Positions 47,474-59,214 of a stretch of 64,000 nt of DNA are shown in pieces; position 1 is the stretch's first letter, and the number at the start of each line of letters is the position of its first letter. The notes beneath the pieces were generated by a model. That model made no database searches. It was not told the origin of the DNA and was given only the letters and a program-made list of their open reading frames with translations. The translations under genes were made by a program, and so were the position numbers. Origin of the DNA: Capra hircus (lineage: Eukaryota > Chordata > Mammalia > Artiodactyla > Bovidae); NCBI RefSeq assembly GCF_001704415.2, contig NC_030816.1, positions 78,137,713 to 78,201,712 on the forward strand, read 5' to 3'.

Positions 47474-48640
47474 TTAGATGCTGCTAATTATAGGCAGAAT
47501 CAATGATAATTTCTAGAGTAAAGAGGATGAAACACCAGCCTTCAAACCAGAAGCTTCAGGGTCCAGCCTGAGGACCTGAATGGTTCCTTCTCTCAGGGTC
47601 AACAGTTCTACCTGGGGCAACAGCACCCAAATGCTCACTGGGTCAAACTGACCAGCATGGCCTTTATCTCTCAGAAGCTTCTAGTATTACAACATGCTTC
47701 TTGTTTGTTTGTTTCCCTTCTTAGTGCTAAAGTTGTTTTTTGTTTACAAAGTATTAAGACTTCTTAGTAAAGCTTAGGGAAATTTTCAACAACTATTTCC
47801 ATTTAGTTTGCAGATAAAATTCAGTGGGGGTTGGTGGTTATTTCCACTTGAATGTCAAGCCACACACTCTGACACTACAACGCCAATGAGGTTGTGCTGA
47901 CAATTTGCTCGAGGTCAGGATGAGACGGGTCTCTGATGTGTTGCGATTATTCTTATGGAGAGAAGTATTCATGGTGATTAGTGAGTGGAGACTTGCCTCT
48001 CGTTTCTCTAATAAAATGAGTTCCCTTTAAGGGTATTAGTCTAATAGTCTTCAGAAGACTGTATTAGTTGTGCTTCATTTGGTTTAGGACGTGTGGGCAT
48101 AAATGGCATAAACCTTAAAGTGTATTTACTAGAAGGGATGATGTAAGAGGAAAGTCCTTTTCTGGTTAGGAGAATGGTTTACAACAGATAGAAACCTAAG
48201 CATTCTGGGGACAGAGACAGAAAGAGAGAGACAGAAGCAGAGAGAAAAGCCAGGAAATAAAGATTATTATTAGCAATGCATGCCCTACATTTATCCCACA
48301 AGGTTTCCTGAGCATTCCTCAGACATTATAGTGCAATATCATAACTCCAATGTAGCCATAGTATTTCGATTTTTCTCAAGCAAAAAGTATATACTTTGAA
48401 ATATATACTGAACAAAACATACCATAGTATATAGCCTCTTTTAAGACATTAGTAATCTGAACTTCTATAAATATCTTTAAATAACAAACATATTATAGAT
48501 AGCTATTCACATAGTACACAGTAACACGTAAACATACAAAAATAAAACAATCATGTTTTTACTCCTTTTTTTTTTTTTTTTTTTTGGAGTAAATTTCAGA
48601 CACCAGAATCACCTTGTCAATATGGATCCTGGGGATTGTG
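47474..48640. other. unique AT-rich sequence, no gene seen
   Basis: No exon recognised. A T run of about 18 bases occurs at 48568-48585. Confidence 0.4.
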
Positions 48641-48647
48641 GATACAC

Positions 48648-48766
48648 ATTTATTTAATGGCCATGTTGTGCTTTTTGTGGGATCTTAATTCCCCAACCAG
48701 GGATTGAACCTGGGCCCTCGGCACTGCGAGCATGGAGTCGTAACCACTGAACCACCAGGGGCCTCC
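48648..48766 (-). mobile_element. CHR-type SINE
   Basis: Antisense copy (CCCAACCAGGGATTGAACCT, AACCACTGAACCACCAGGGG). The flanks TGGATACAC and TGGATGTAC are a likely decayed target duplication. Its A-rich tail supplies the first AATAAA on the minus strand after the stop codon of the gene to the right (48649-48654). Confidence 0.88.
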
Positions 48767-49579
48767 CTGGATGTACCTTTTATCCCATGCACAGCTACCA
48801 CACCCAAGGGCAACGGCAGGAAGCAGTCCTCACTGGATGTATTACTACGTCCTGGTTCAGAAAAGCTTAGGTCGGAATAGAGGTGTCTGAGTGTGATGAA
48901 AGGACACATGAGTCAGGTCCCCGACCCCAACCCGGATAACGTGTAAAAATATTATGCTATCCTTTGAATGAGTGGAATACAGAACACGTCTCTTTCTTGA
49001 GCGTTCCCATACACCATTTGCTATGAAGCATTTCTCAACACGTAGGAAAGGCACCACCATCCTGGACCAAAGGCAAGGAATTTGGGTTCCACAATACCAC
49101 ATCTGTCCTGCTGCGGGTGCCCTGTAGAAAGCATTCTTCCACTCAGGTGATTTGGGGAACTCAGCTATCCAACCAGATGGAATATGTACATTCTTCTTTT
49201 GGAAAACGGAATATTTCTATGAAGAAGTATCCCTGGTCAAAAGTGATCTTTTGCCCGTGGAATGCTGTCCTTAAGAACAAGAAACAGACAATATGGTTCG
49301 CATATCCCACCTAGAACCCAGCATGGTCGGGGGTCCCAGAAGGAACACAGACACTGTTTTCTCAGCTGAACTCCATCCCTCCAGTCTGATGGGAGCACTG
49401 GAATTGGTGAGGCACCGTCATCGTTTGTTTTCATCCCAACCGCATCCCTCCAGGAGGACCTGGTGTTTCCAGGAACTGGGTTTTAGTTTTCCTTTGCAAG
49501 GAAAAATGTTAAGCTCTTGCAACGTCTTGAAGAGTTGCCTGAGGGGTAAGACAGGAGGGGAGAGCATCCTGGCTTGTTC
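48767..49579. other. probable 3' UTR and downstream flank of the minus-strand gene
   Basis: Sequence directly after the stop codon on the minus strand. No AATAAA or ATTAAA was found on that strand before the CHR SINE at 48648, so the transcript end is unresolved. No recognised repeat. Confidence 0.45.
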
Positions 49580-49786
49580 TCAAATAGAATTTTCAAGGCG
49601 GGCAGAGGAAGGTGGTTTCTGGGGGGAGCCTTCGGAGGCAGACGTGGGGGTTCGCCTCTGCTGATGTTGCTGATAGATGTCCTGGATCAGCAGGGTATTC
49701 ATGACCTTCCACTCCCTGTATTTTCTGGCTGTCAGCTTCGGATCATCCAGCAGCTGGTTAATCATGGCCAGGTCGTGTTCTTTACA
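49580..49786 (-). CDS. last coding exon of an unidentified protein-coding gene
   Basis: The exon starts at 49786 right after an acceptor ending GACTTGGACAG and opens in phase 0 with CKEHDLAMINQLLDDPKLTA. It runs for 68 codons to TGA at 49580-49582. The first ~42 residues look like an amphipathic helix followed by a conserved-looking KYREWKVMNTLLIQDIYQ stretch. The remainder is a polar tail rich in S, P, Q and R that ends in ENSI. It joins in matching phase to the exon at 56155-56348, across a 6.4-kb intron full of ruminant SINEs. Codon use is ordinary and there is no frame break. I do not recognise the protein. The helical, charged character would suit a cytoskeletal or signalling adaptor, but that is inference only. 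Confidence 0.78.
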   Translation of the reverse strand, partial: CKEHDLAMINQLLDDPKLTARKYREWKVMNTLLIQDIYQQHQQRRTPTSASEGSPQKPPSSARLENSI

Positions 49787-50895
49787 CTGTCCAAGTCGGA
49801 AAATAAAAAGAGATACAGAGAGAGAGGAGGGTGAGATGTGATAGCTATCTTAACTTCAATAAACCATCTTCAGCCTTTTGCAAATAAAGGCACATACACC
49901 TTGACTGTAAAATTATCAAAGTGTTTTTACACACTAATATTCAAATTTCTACAACAATCCTAAGAGATATGGCAGGACACCCGCCCATTTACATAGGCTA
50001 AGCACAAAGACGTAAGTATCCCACACAAGGCTTGGGGGAAGAACTGGACACAAAACCAAGGTCTCCTATGTCACTGTTTCCTGATTAATCCAGTATTCCA
50101 CATCATAGTCATATTTCTATCTCAGTGTGAGCTTTATTCCTTCTGGAATGGATAACTGCATAACCAAGTTGTTGACCACACAGTACTTTTCCTAAGACAT
50201 GAGACAGTACAAAATGTCTCTTTTTAATTTTCTATTAAATTGTATTAATTTTAAATAAATTTCACACATTTATTCAAGGTATACAGACTAAATAGGTAGG
50301 CTATCTTTTTATTCAAAGAAGATATCATTAAACTTCCATCCAAACAATGTGTATTTCAATGATGCCAATAGTCTATTCACATCATTTCACCCTGCCTCCT
50401 CTGCAACCACTGACACACATTTCTGAAATGTCTGCCTCAGGTTAGGGGACTTTTCTGTGGTCAAGGAATGGAATGAAACATAAGACATATCAGTCTCTAC
50501 ATTCAAAAAAAAAGATTTCTCAGCCTAACACATTTATCGCAAATCTATTCCTGCTTCCTCCATCTCTGTGACCGTAATCCCAATTTGGGATATAAAGTCT
50601 CACCTATCACCCTTAATCTGCTGCTATAGCCTCCCAAGTGAGGTTCCTGGCCCCAGTCCCCACTTCGTATCCACCTTCTGTCCAACAGTCCAGGGAGTTC
50701 CCCTGAAATTCTGAGTCCTCTTAATGGTTCCCCTTCTTGCCCAAGTTTCCATGGACATGAGCCCATTTGTCGATTCTCCACTTGCTTCTTCCTTTCCTCT
50801 CTAGGAGTATCGACATGGGTTTTCTCCCCCATACAATGCTGCTTCACCACCCCAGGACATGTCACACAGAGGACCTTCTTCACCCTTCTTCACCT

Positions 50896-51163
50896 GCTGC
50901 TGCTGCTGCTAAGTCGCTTCAGTCGTGTCTGACTCTGTGCAACCCCATAGATGGCAGCTCACCACGTTCCTCCGTCCCTGGGATTCTCCAGGCAAGAACA
51001 CTGGAGCAGGTTGCCATTTCCTTCTCCAATGCATGCATGCATGCTAAGTCGCTTCAGTTGTGTCCGACTCTGTGCGGCCCTATGGACAGCAGCCCACCAG
51101 GCTCCTCTGCCCACAGGATTTGCTAGGCAAGAATACTGGAGTGGGTTGCCATTTCCTTCTCCA
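50896..51163 (-). mobile_element. Bov-A2 dimeric SINE with 11-bp target duplication
   Basis: Antisense copy with both Bov-A units present: 50896-51030 with a (CTG)n end (the CAG tail), and 51043-51163, joined by a (GCAT)n linker near 51030-51043. CTTCTTCACCT lies on both sides (50885-50895 and 51164-51174), a perfect 11-bp target duplication. Confidence 0.96.
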
Positions 51164-51174
51164 CTTCTTCACCT

Positions 51175-53554
51175 AGGGGACCCTAATTCCTAGAGTGATT
51201 TTCACATGGAATATTTCCCAGAGTCTCTCTCTCTCCCTCTTTTTTTTTTTAATGGATTTTACTACAGCTCATGAATGTATATTCACTTCGGGCATCATGC
51301 TCTCCAAAAAACTGAACCCCCAGATTGAACTGAGAAGCTTTTTTCATGCTTGCATGCCTTCCAATGCTTGGAACCCACTTAGAACTTATCACATCACAGT
51401 CAGATGTTCATGGGTCTGTCACGTCATCTATTCTAAAGCTTCTTAAGGAAGGCGACAAGGAACATATTTTTTTCATTCCTGTATTGCCCGTATCTCACAC
51501 AGTGCTGAGGGCCAGGTAGACATTCGGTTATGAACTATCTCTGCTAGATCCGGGGCAGGATGTGCACAGGTGAACACTCACTACTGTGCTTACTGGTCAA
51601 AGTTCAAATGCATAACCAGTGCCATTCAGCGGACTTGCACTACTATTCAATAACTGTGTTTCCCCATCCCTTTTTTCTCCCACTCCCCTAAATGACTATT
51701 TCAGAGTTTCTCATTTCTGCTCAGATCTCCTCCCCAATCCTCCCCTGTAGCTGATGACCCTGCTCTTTATTTTTTTTTGAGGAAATAGAAACAATCAGAA
51801 GAGTAGTTCTCCCAAGCTCCTATTGCCTTCTATCCACATCAGCACAAATACATGCTGCCTTCCTTCCTGTTCACTTGGGTGAAATATCTGTGCTTCCAGC
51901 AAGACCCTCTACTTTTTACAAGTCTCTCTACTTGTAAAAGCATGTCCTTTCGTACATTCAAGAAATTTGCTCCAGCAATTCTCAGCCCTTTTCTGTGACG
52001 CATCAGTTTCCCATCTCCAGGTGATCATTCTCGCTGGCGCACTCGTATGCTCTTACTTTTCCATCATAAAAGCCCTTCCTTGACACCTTTCCCTGTTCCA
52101 TCCTTGTTTCCAATGTCCTTGTGCCTGCTCTTTTAGACCCACTGGCTCATGAATGTATTGTTTGTGCTCTACATGCAGCTTTAACTTATGCTTTATTTGG
52201 AGTGTTCTATTATATTTTCTTGTCTCCTTCTTTTCCTTTTTCTAAATTGACCAGAATAACATGGATTTCAAGGGAAAAGGTTCACACACATAGTAATCTG
52301 AGTAGTGAGATTTATCATTTTGAATCACAAAAGCAAGGGTGTGGTGATAAACAGAGGTTAAAAGATATTTTTTGGTTTCAGGAAGGCGAGGAAAACTGTG
52401 CAGAAGGAAAGTAACCAAAGAGGAATAACAAGGAGGTTGGCCAAGACCAAGAAACAGAGAAAAGAAAGGTTAGTAAGTTAAGTGGGTAACCAGGAAGGAT
52501 TGCTAGAAAGTCAAGTAGAGCCAAGACAGTTTTCTCTCTGAGTCGAACATCAACACTTCAGAAAACAATCTTTCCCACCCCAAAAAATTTTAAGGAGTTT
52601 TACTTCATTCTTAAGAAATCTTGACATCTGTCCAGAGAGTGATCCTAACATGCTATTGAAGAAATTATTAATCAAGATCCTGGCAGTTCAACAAAATTTG
52701 AAAAACTGATTTTTTCAAGGCAAAAATGAATTCACCACCCCTCTAAAGGGGATAAAAGGTTTTAGGAAAGGATCTCTTCAACTTTGGGCTAACACTTCTC
52801 ATATGGTTTCTAGCTCTAAATAATTCACATTTCTTCCCATTCAGCTCAAGTCTGTGTTAGTTCCTTTATGGATAAAAGAAAAAAAAACTGTAGATAAGAA
52901 TAGAGAGGAAGGAAATTAGTAAAACAATAAAACTCTCTGAGCTCCTTCCTAAACTTGGCAACCCAGGGTCAAGAGCTTCAGGCAAAAGCCTTGCTTCTCC
53001 CCTGTAGAATAAGAGCTCGCTGAATGCTTTGAATTACTTTTAAGACATCCTTCTGGTTTTCTGGCAGGCAGGGTCTGATAGAGTTCTGAAAGATACCATC
53101 CTTTCATTTTTTCACTCCAACTATTCAGTGCATGGTTTGTATCAAGACCTAAGCATTGGAAATGGATTCTACCAGAGCAGTTGGGCAAAGAAAGGTCTGT
53201 TCCCTTTCAGATACAAGTGAGGGTAGTTTTCCAAGAAAGTTTCAGTTGGACTCATTAATCATTTCATTAATCATTCATTTAAAAATAAAGACAGGCTTAG
53301 CCAAAAGTCAGGGGAAGTGGATCTCTTGGAGACTCTTAAAGATCTAAAGATCTCTAGTGTGTGACACAATAGTTTGCTCAACTTCCTAAAAGCATTTCCA
53401 TAAAGAGTATTCATTCCAATACAATCCCAGTGCAAGGATTTTTCTTTATTTCTGGAATGTGCCTACACTACTATAAACATTATTATTAAAATAGTTTGCT
53501 TGCTTCTACATGAAACTGTTTTTTTTTTTTTGCTTGTCCACACTCCAGCTTTGA
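51175..53554. other. intronic sequence, nothing recognised
   Basis: About 2.4 kb with short homopolymer runs (T at 51239-51250) and no exon or repeat I can support. Confidence 0.4.
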
Positions 53555-53770
53555 AGTATTTTTTTTAATAAACATTTATACTGCAATGTAATATACACAG
53601 AGCAAAATGTACACATAAAGTCTGTGCTTAATGAAATCATCACAAAAAGAACACATTTGTGTAACCACTGTCACCGTCAAGGAAAGACTCTTACCTGGCA
53701 CTTCAAAAGCTTTAGTGTGGTCCTGCCCAGTTTATATCCTCACCTTTTCCTCAAAGGTGACCACTATCTT
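53555..53770 (-). mobile_element. old L1 3' UTR-like fragment
   Basis: Phrases such as TTGTGTAACCACTGTCACCG resemble the antisense L1M-type 3' end. Diverged, with uncertain limits. Confidence 0.45.
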
Positions 53771-53794
53771 GACAGCTTGAGTTTTAAAGACAGA

Positions 53795-54103
53795 ACTGCC
53801 CTGGTGGTGGAGTGGTTAAGAATCCCCCTGACAATGCAGGGCACACAGGTTTGATCTCAGGTCCAGGAAGATCCCGCATGGCCCAGGACAACTAAGCCCG
53901 TGATCTGCAACCACTGAGCCCTGGAGCCTGAGAGCTACAACTACTGAACCTGTGTGCTGCAACTAATAAAGCCCACATGTCCAGAGCCCATGCTCCCTGA
54001 CAAGAAAAGCCACTATGATGAGAAGCCTGTGCACCGCAACTGAGAGTAGCCTACATGCAGCAATGGAGACCTAGTGTAGCCAATAAATAAATGGAAAAAA
54101 AGC
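53795..54103 (+). mobile_element. CHR-type SINE, long form
   Basis: Sense copy starting GAACTGCCCTGGTGGTGGAG, continuing through the tRNA-unrelated body with repeated CAACT/GCAAC phrases, and ending AGCCAATAAATAAATGG. About 310 bp, nearly full length. Confidence 0.9.
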
Positions 54104-54309
54104 AATTTAAGATAGTTAAAAGAAAATTATTCTGATAGCTTTCTGACATGAATAAGCATGCATGTACCAAATGATCACTCTCTAATGAAGAGGCTGACGT
54201 GTTTTTTTTTTTTTCTTTTTATCAACAAGGTCAATTTCCATGTCATCCTGCCCTCCAACCTCATAGGAGGTTCACAGGAATACACAAGGTGGAATATATC
54301 TCATCAGCC

Positions 54310-54935
54310 CCAGCCTAAGGGATCTGTGGAAAGGCCTTCTTTCCAGTGATGTTCAGAGAGTGCAGCTGGCTGGGGCAGAGAACCCCTGAAATGATCCAGC
54401 ATTCCTTGCTCCCTGGTATTCATGCCCTTCTGTAATTCTCCATCTTGACTGTCAGGAGGCTGACCTAGCGAATTGCTTCTAATGAATAGAACGCTGTAAA
54501 TGCAATGTGATGTCTCTCCTGAGGCTGGGATATGACCCACCCTGCTTGCTCACTCTCCCCACCTCACTTACTCTGCAGGACACCAGCTTCTACTTTGGGA
54601 GCTGCTCTATGAAAAGACCCACAGAGGAAGGAACTGGGGATGGCCTCCAGCCCATAGACAGTGAACAAATGAACAACTGAGACCGTCAGGCCAACAACCT
54701 GTAAGGAACTGAACTCTGCCATGAAAGAGCTTAGAAGCACACCTTCCCCCCGTGGAGGAATGTGGATAGCCCCAGCTGGTGCCTGGATTATAGCCTCAGA
54801 GACGTGGAAGCAGAAACACTGAACCAGGCCACACCCAAATTCCTGACTCCCAGAAAGTGTGAGACAATAAATGTCTAGTGCCTGGAGCTGCTATTTGGGG
54901 GTATTTTTGTCACCTAGTTAGTAGATTACTAAAAC
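54310..54935 (+). mobile_element. ancient LTR-like repeat (MaLR/ERV-L type)
   Basis: The right end (AAAGTGTGAGACAATAAATG, then AGCTGCTATTTGGGGGTATT and a TTAGTAGATTACTAA ending) resembles the poly(A)-signal end of MaLR or ERV-L LTRs. The left limit is a guess. Confidence 0.5.
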
Positions 54936-55021
54936 CTGGGAAGAAAAGAAAAATCTGTTGGATTCATCAATTCTGTGGCTATAGTGCATGAAGAACAAGA
55001 GGTCACAACTCTGCAAATACT

Positions 55022-55098
55022 GAGTTGGCAGAAAAAGTTCATTTGGGTTTTTCAGTAACATCCTAAGTAAAACCCGATGAACTTTTTGGCTAACCCAT
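55022..55098. mobile_element. mariner-derived MITE with terminal inverted repeats
   Basis: About 77 bp, nearly palindromic. The left arm GTTGGCAGAAAAAGTTCATT and the right arm GAACTTTTTGGCTAACCC are reverse complements with few mismatches, separated by a short centre. The size and arm sequence fit a mariner-type MITE. Confidence 0.85.
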
Positions 55099-56154
55099 GA
55101 TGACAAAATATAATACATTTGATTTTGAAAGGGCTGCTAGTGATGTTTCTCATCATTAAATGCTAGGGAAATTTCTCTACATTTGTGCTTTCTTTCTATA
55201 AATAAAATGTACCTTTGCCTTTTATTTTTCAGCCTCATTTTAGCAAGGTTTTTAGGGTGCTTAGGTTTTCTATAGATGAACAGGGACATCTGACTAAGAG
55301 TCACTCAGTCGTCTTTTGCAGCCTTGTCTTTTTGCTTGCTGACATTTCTTCCCAGAAAGGGATTCACATTCATGAGATACAAGTGGACATGTACAAAACA
55401 GAATTAAATTTCAGGTCTGTCAAGGCTTTTCAGAATCTATAAATCTTCTGCTAATTCAGAACTATTTTACAAACTCTTCTGGCCTCCTCTTGTTCGTGCT
55501 GTCGTCTAAATGTGAAACCAGGATGCTCTTGCTACAAAGAACACTTTCAGTTACAGGAGGCCCTAGAAATAGCTCCAGTACATCCTGTACACTGCCCCTT
55601 ATTCTCATGATGAAATCCCCTGCTACCAGGAAGTATCTCTTTCCCACTGCCCGGCTCTCATGGTGTCTTGTAGCTTCAAATCCAACAGCTTGAAGTCTCC
55701 TAAGTCTTTGCTGTCTCTAAAATGCAGGCATTTTCTTCTGGATATAGTATAGAAGAATGGCCTCCTTTAATGAATCAGGTGAAATCCCAAGATCTTATTA
55801 AATATTACTGTGTACTCCTACCAGTTGACTATCTCAGACTCTCTAACATTTATTATTCCAGGTAGAAGGGTACAAAAACAAATTACATATGATCCTTGCC
55901 ATCTCAAAGCTTAATATTTGAGATTTTATGCCAGAGTGAATGCAATTATCAAGGCCTATTGTAAAAACCACATTCCCTAGGGTTTTAGGAATGTCAAGGG
56001 TCAACTCACCCTATAGAGACTGAACTGGCTTTACTGCCTTTCCTCACCTTCTATAGCCACATAAACACACCGTGGTTAGCATGGATTGTTCCAAAAAACC
56101 AGCATTTTCTCACCCCACATCCACAGAGTTCATCCACAATCTGGAATTTCTTAC

Positions 56155-56348
56155 CTTTAATGTGCTATTCAAAGTTCGTATTTTGTGGAGTTTCTCATTT
56201 ATGGATGGATTCTTGCACCTCTTGACAAAGGACTTTCTCAGCTCCTTTTTGGTTGAAGGTCGTCGGTCCCCAAGAGGAGACAGACTAGCTTGCTCTAACG
56301 ACTTGTAGAGCTTCTCCATTTCATCATCTTCGGGGGCTTTTGTCTCTT
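56155..56348 (-). CDS. penultimate coding exon of the unidentified protein-coding gene
   Basis: A 194-bp exon. The acceptor is a T-rich tract ending AATAG (AG at 56349-56350). The exon supplies the last two bases of a split codon, then 64 full codons, and closes exactly at a codon end on TTAAAG followed by donor GTAAGA. The translation has an acidic start (TKAPEDDEMEKLYKSLEQ), then a short SPLGDRRP loop, then a basic helical segment (KKELRKSFVKRCKNPSINEK, ending in LNSTLK). Phase 0 at the end matches the next exon's phase-0 start, strong evidence that both belong to one gene. Upstream exons are outside the window or not recognised. I do not know the gene name. Confidence 0.8.
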
Positions 56349-56689
56349 CTATTAAAATAAAAAAACAACAACACGCCCAGTTAATCAAGGACAGAACATT
56401 TGACACTGTGGTCCTAAAACAAGATCCTCCTGACACCTTCATCTTAGACTTCCAGGCTCCACAGTGGTGAGATGTACATTTGTACTGTCTAAGTCACTCG
56501 GTTGGTAGCACTTTGTCACAACAGCCCATGCTCCCTGTGAAGGCTCTGGGGCAGGATCTGTCCCAAGCCTCTCTCCCAGCTTTTGACAGCTCCTTGGCTT
56601 ATGAAGGACTCCTGTCTTCACTTGGTGTCTTACGGTGTGCCTGTCTGTGTGTCCCAATATCCCCTTTTATAGATACCAGTCATATTGAT

Positions 56690-56850
56690 TAGGGGGACAT
56701 CAATCCCTGATTTAGATATTTCGGCGAGACTCAGAATTGACTTAGAGTTGATATTGGAATGCATTCAGACTTTTGGAGATGTTGAGATGAATTCAGTTAG
56801 GACTTCAACACAGGGATTTTGGGGAAGGACAAAACTGAACCCATAACAGT
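56690..56850 (+). mobile_element. MaLR-internal-like fragment, sense arm of an inverted pair
   Basis: Contains CTGATTTAGATATTTCGG and GAATTGACTTAGAGTTGA. The same sequence occurs in reverse complement at 57150-57245. The style fits MST/THE1/MLT1-type internal sequence. Confidence 0.5.
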
Positions 56851-56861
56851 ACACCCTCTGT

Positions 56862-57073
56862 GCTGAGTGCTCAGCTGCATCTGACTCTTAGTGGCCCTGT
56901 GAACTGTGCTCACCAGGATCCTCTGTGCATGGAATTTTTCATGCAAGAATACTAGATTGGGTTGCCATTTTCTTCTCTAGGGGCTCTTCCCCACACAGGA
57001 CTCGAACCTGTATCTCTTGCATCTCCTGCACTGGCAGGCAAGTTCTTTACCACTTGCACTACCTGAGAAGTAT
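56862..57073 (-). mobile_element. Bov-tA SINE
   Basis: Antisense, diverged Bov-tA (TCACCAGGATCCTCTGTGCA, ACTCGAACCTGTATCTCTTG) in the loop between the inverted arms. Confidence 0.9.
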
Positions 57074-57079
57074 ATACCC

Positions 57080-57245
57080 TGTAGCCTCCCAAAATTCATG
57101 TCCCTCTCACAGGCAAAATACATTCATTCATCCTAACATTGCCCAAAGTCTTAACCCATTCCAACATCAACTTTAAATCTCAAACTCTAAGTCAATTCTA
57201 AGTCTCATCCAAATATCATCTAAATCAGAGATTAGTGGGCCTCAG
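57080..57245 (-). mobile_element. MaLR-internal-like fragment, antisense arm of an inverted pair
   Basis: The reverse complement carries CTCTGATTTAGATGATATTT and AGAATTGACTTAGAGTTTGA, matching 56690-56800 with a 16-bp extra block. The GGACATGAATTTTGGGAGG phrase on the minus strand supports MaLR origin. Confidence 0.55.
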
Positions 57246-58489
57246 GGGAAGACTCATCCTAGGGAAAAATTCCCCTCCACCTGTGAACATGTGAAACCAA
57301 ACAAGTTCTCTGCTTCTCAAATACAATGGTGGGAGAGGAAAACCTTTGCAAACCAATATACACCCTAAATAACGAGAACCATTGTCCCGGATCTCTTTTA
57401 AATTTCCTTCCTAGAACCACCCTTTGAAAGAAGGAATCTGCCTGTGGTCTGTGGCTTTGAGCAGATAATAATCATTTCTCATGCCACACACCCCCATTCT
57501 CTTCCTTAAACCACACCTCGCCAGCCTCAGCCCAAATGCTTCCAGTGAAGCGACTCTACCCGGTATCCAGGGGGACCCTATATGTTTAGGCAGTCCCATC
57601 GTGCTAGCCACAGTCTGATCTAGGGATGCACGTGGGTCTCAGATCATGCCCACGGGGCCAAAGAGACTCAATTCTGAGACTTCGGTTTGGAGTATCAGGG
57701 AATCAATCTCCTTGTTTTCCTAAACTGAGTGATGTGATGATATGACCTGGAAGATTCCAGGAATCATGCCAGGAGTCATGAAAATGGAGCCAATCCATAG
57801 GATACAATGGAGACATGGATCTTGGTGATACTGTTAGTGTCATCTGAGCTCCTGGGAGCCAATCCATTACCTTTGTTAGGATATTCTGGATGTTGTTTTC
57901 AGTCATATGCAACTGAAAGAGTCTCAAATAATACAGAAATGTACTCAAAGAAAATCATCGCCTGCCGCTGCTTCAATTTCTTACTAAGAACTTCAGTCCT
58001 TTATTCACTTTGGTCTCTGAAAAGTCTTGGGAAAGATAGACAATAAGACTTTTTTCTACCATGCAGTCCTTAGTTTTTTCTACACATGCAGGAACCTATG
58101 CGATTTGGTTCCTGTCCTGAGAACAAGATTGACAGAGGATCATATAGAAAGCGTGGCCTTAGGAGAACTAAAAAACAGTCTCTCCAAAGGGGATAAAAAA
58201 AAATCATACAATAGTAGTCTAGGAGCATCAAAATTAAGCACACTCACTTCCTTCACAGTTTACTCTTGTAAGATTAAGTGTCTTTAGGCAATGCTTTTCC
58301 CCCTTCTACTACCAGAAAGTCCATAAGCATGCATAGCACTCTTTCATGAAATGGAAAGAAAAGATGTTGGGTTAACTTTGCAATTAAATTATAGTAGTGG
58401 TCAATAAACTTCTTTGTTTTCTATCAAAACAATATCAAAAAAAGGGGAAAATATTTAAAACTACATTCGAAAACAGACTTTTTGGCTCA
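57246..58489. other. unassigned sequence, no gene seen
   Basis: The left half may continue MaLR-type sequence. No exon supported. Confidence 0.35.
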
Positions 58490-58557
58490 GTTGGTGCAGA
58501 TATCAAAAATAGGCTTTTGTCAATAAGCACATGAAAAGAGGCTCAATATCATTGGTC

Positions 58558-58820
58558 ATTCAGTTCAGTTCAGTTCAGTTCAGTCGCTCAGTCATGTCCA
58601 ACTCTTTGCGACCCCACAAACTGCAGCACGCCAGGCCTCCCTATCCATCACCATCTCCCGGAGTTCACTCAGACTCACGTCCATCGAGTCCGTGATGCCA
58701 TCCAGCCATCTCATCCTCTGTCGTCCCCTTCTCCTCCTGCCCCCAATCCCTCCCAGCATCAAAGTCTTTTCCAATGAGTCAACTCTTCGCATGAGGTGGC
58801 CAAAGTACTGGAGTTTCAGC
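58558..58820 (-). mobile_element. BovB LINE, short 3' fragment, young
   Basis: Antisense BovB 3' end with a clean four-unit CAGTT tail and little divergence. Truncated just past the ...GGCCAAAGTACTGGAGTTTC position. L1 continues on both sides. Confidence 0.95.
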
Positions 58821-59002
58821 TAAGAAATGCAAATCAAAACCACAATGAGATACTATTTCACACTCACCAGGATAGCTAAATCAAAAAGGACATAAGTGTG
58901 GAGAAACCAGAACATTAAAGTCCTTGATGGGAATGTAAAATGGACCCCACTTTAGGAAACAATCTGGTAGTTTCTCAAAATTCTAACTGTAGAGTTACCA
59001 TG

Positions 59003-59214
59003 TGTGCTGTGTGCTAAATCGCTTCAGTCATGTCTGACTCTTTGCAACCCTATGGACTGTAGCCTACCAGGCTCTTCTGTCCACAGGATTCTCCAGGCAA
59101 GAATATCTGAATGGGTTGTCATGCCCTCCTCCAGGGGATCTTCCTGATCCAGGGATCAAACCCATGTCTCCTGTGTCTCTGGCATTGCAAATAGATTCTT
59201 TACTGTGAGCCACC
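59003..59214 (-). mobile_element. Bov-tA SINE in L1
   Basis: Antisense Bov-tA (CTACCAGGCTCTTCTGTCCA, CCAGGGATCAAACCCATGTC). The L1 bases ACCATGTG and ACCATATG at the two edges are a likely target duplication. Confidence 0.94.

Larger units (their letters stand above)
49787..56154 (-). other. intron of the unidentified minus-strand gene
   Basis: It begins with the donor GTAAGA (minus strand, from 56154) and ends with the acceptor ACAG at 49787. It holds a Bov-A2 dimer, a CHR SINE, an old L1 piece, an LTR-like stretch and a mariner-derived MITE. The rest (49800-50880, 51175-53550, 55100-56150) is unassigned. Confidence 0.7.

Noticed and set aside
52121..52414. 97-codon frame with a hydrophobic stretch
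   Set aside because: AT-rich intronic DNA gives spurious hydrophobic frames. No start context, splice support or similarity.
55462..55693. Overlapping open frames on both strands
   Set aside because: No paired splice sites or recognised domain. More likely an old unrecognised repeat or chance.
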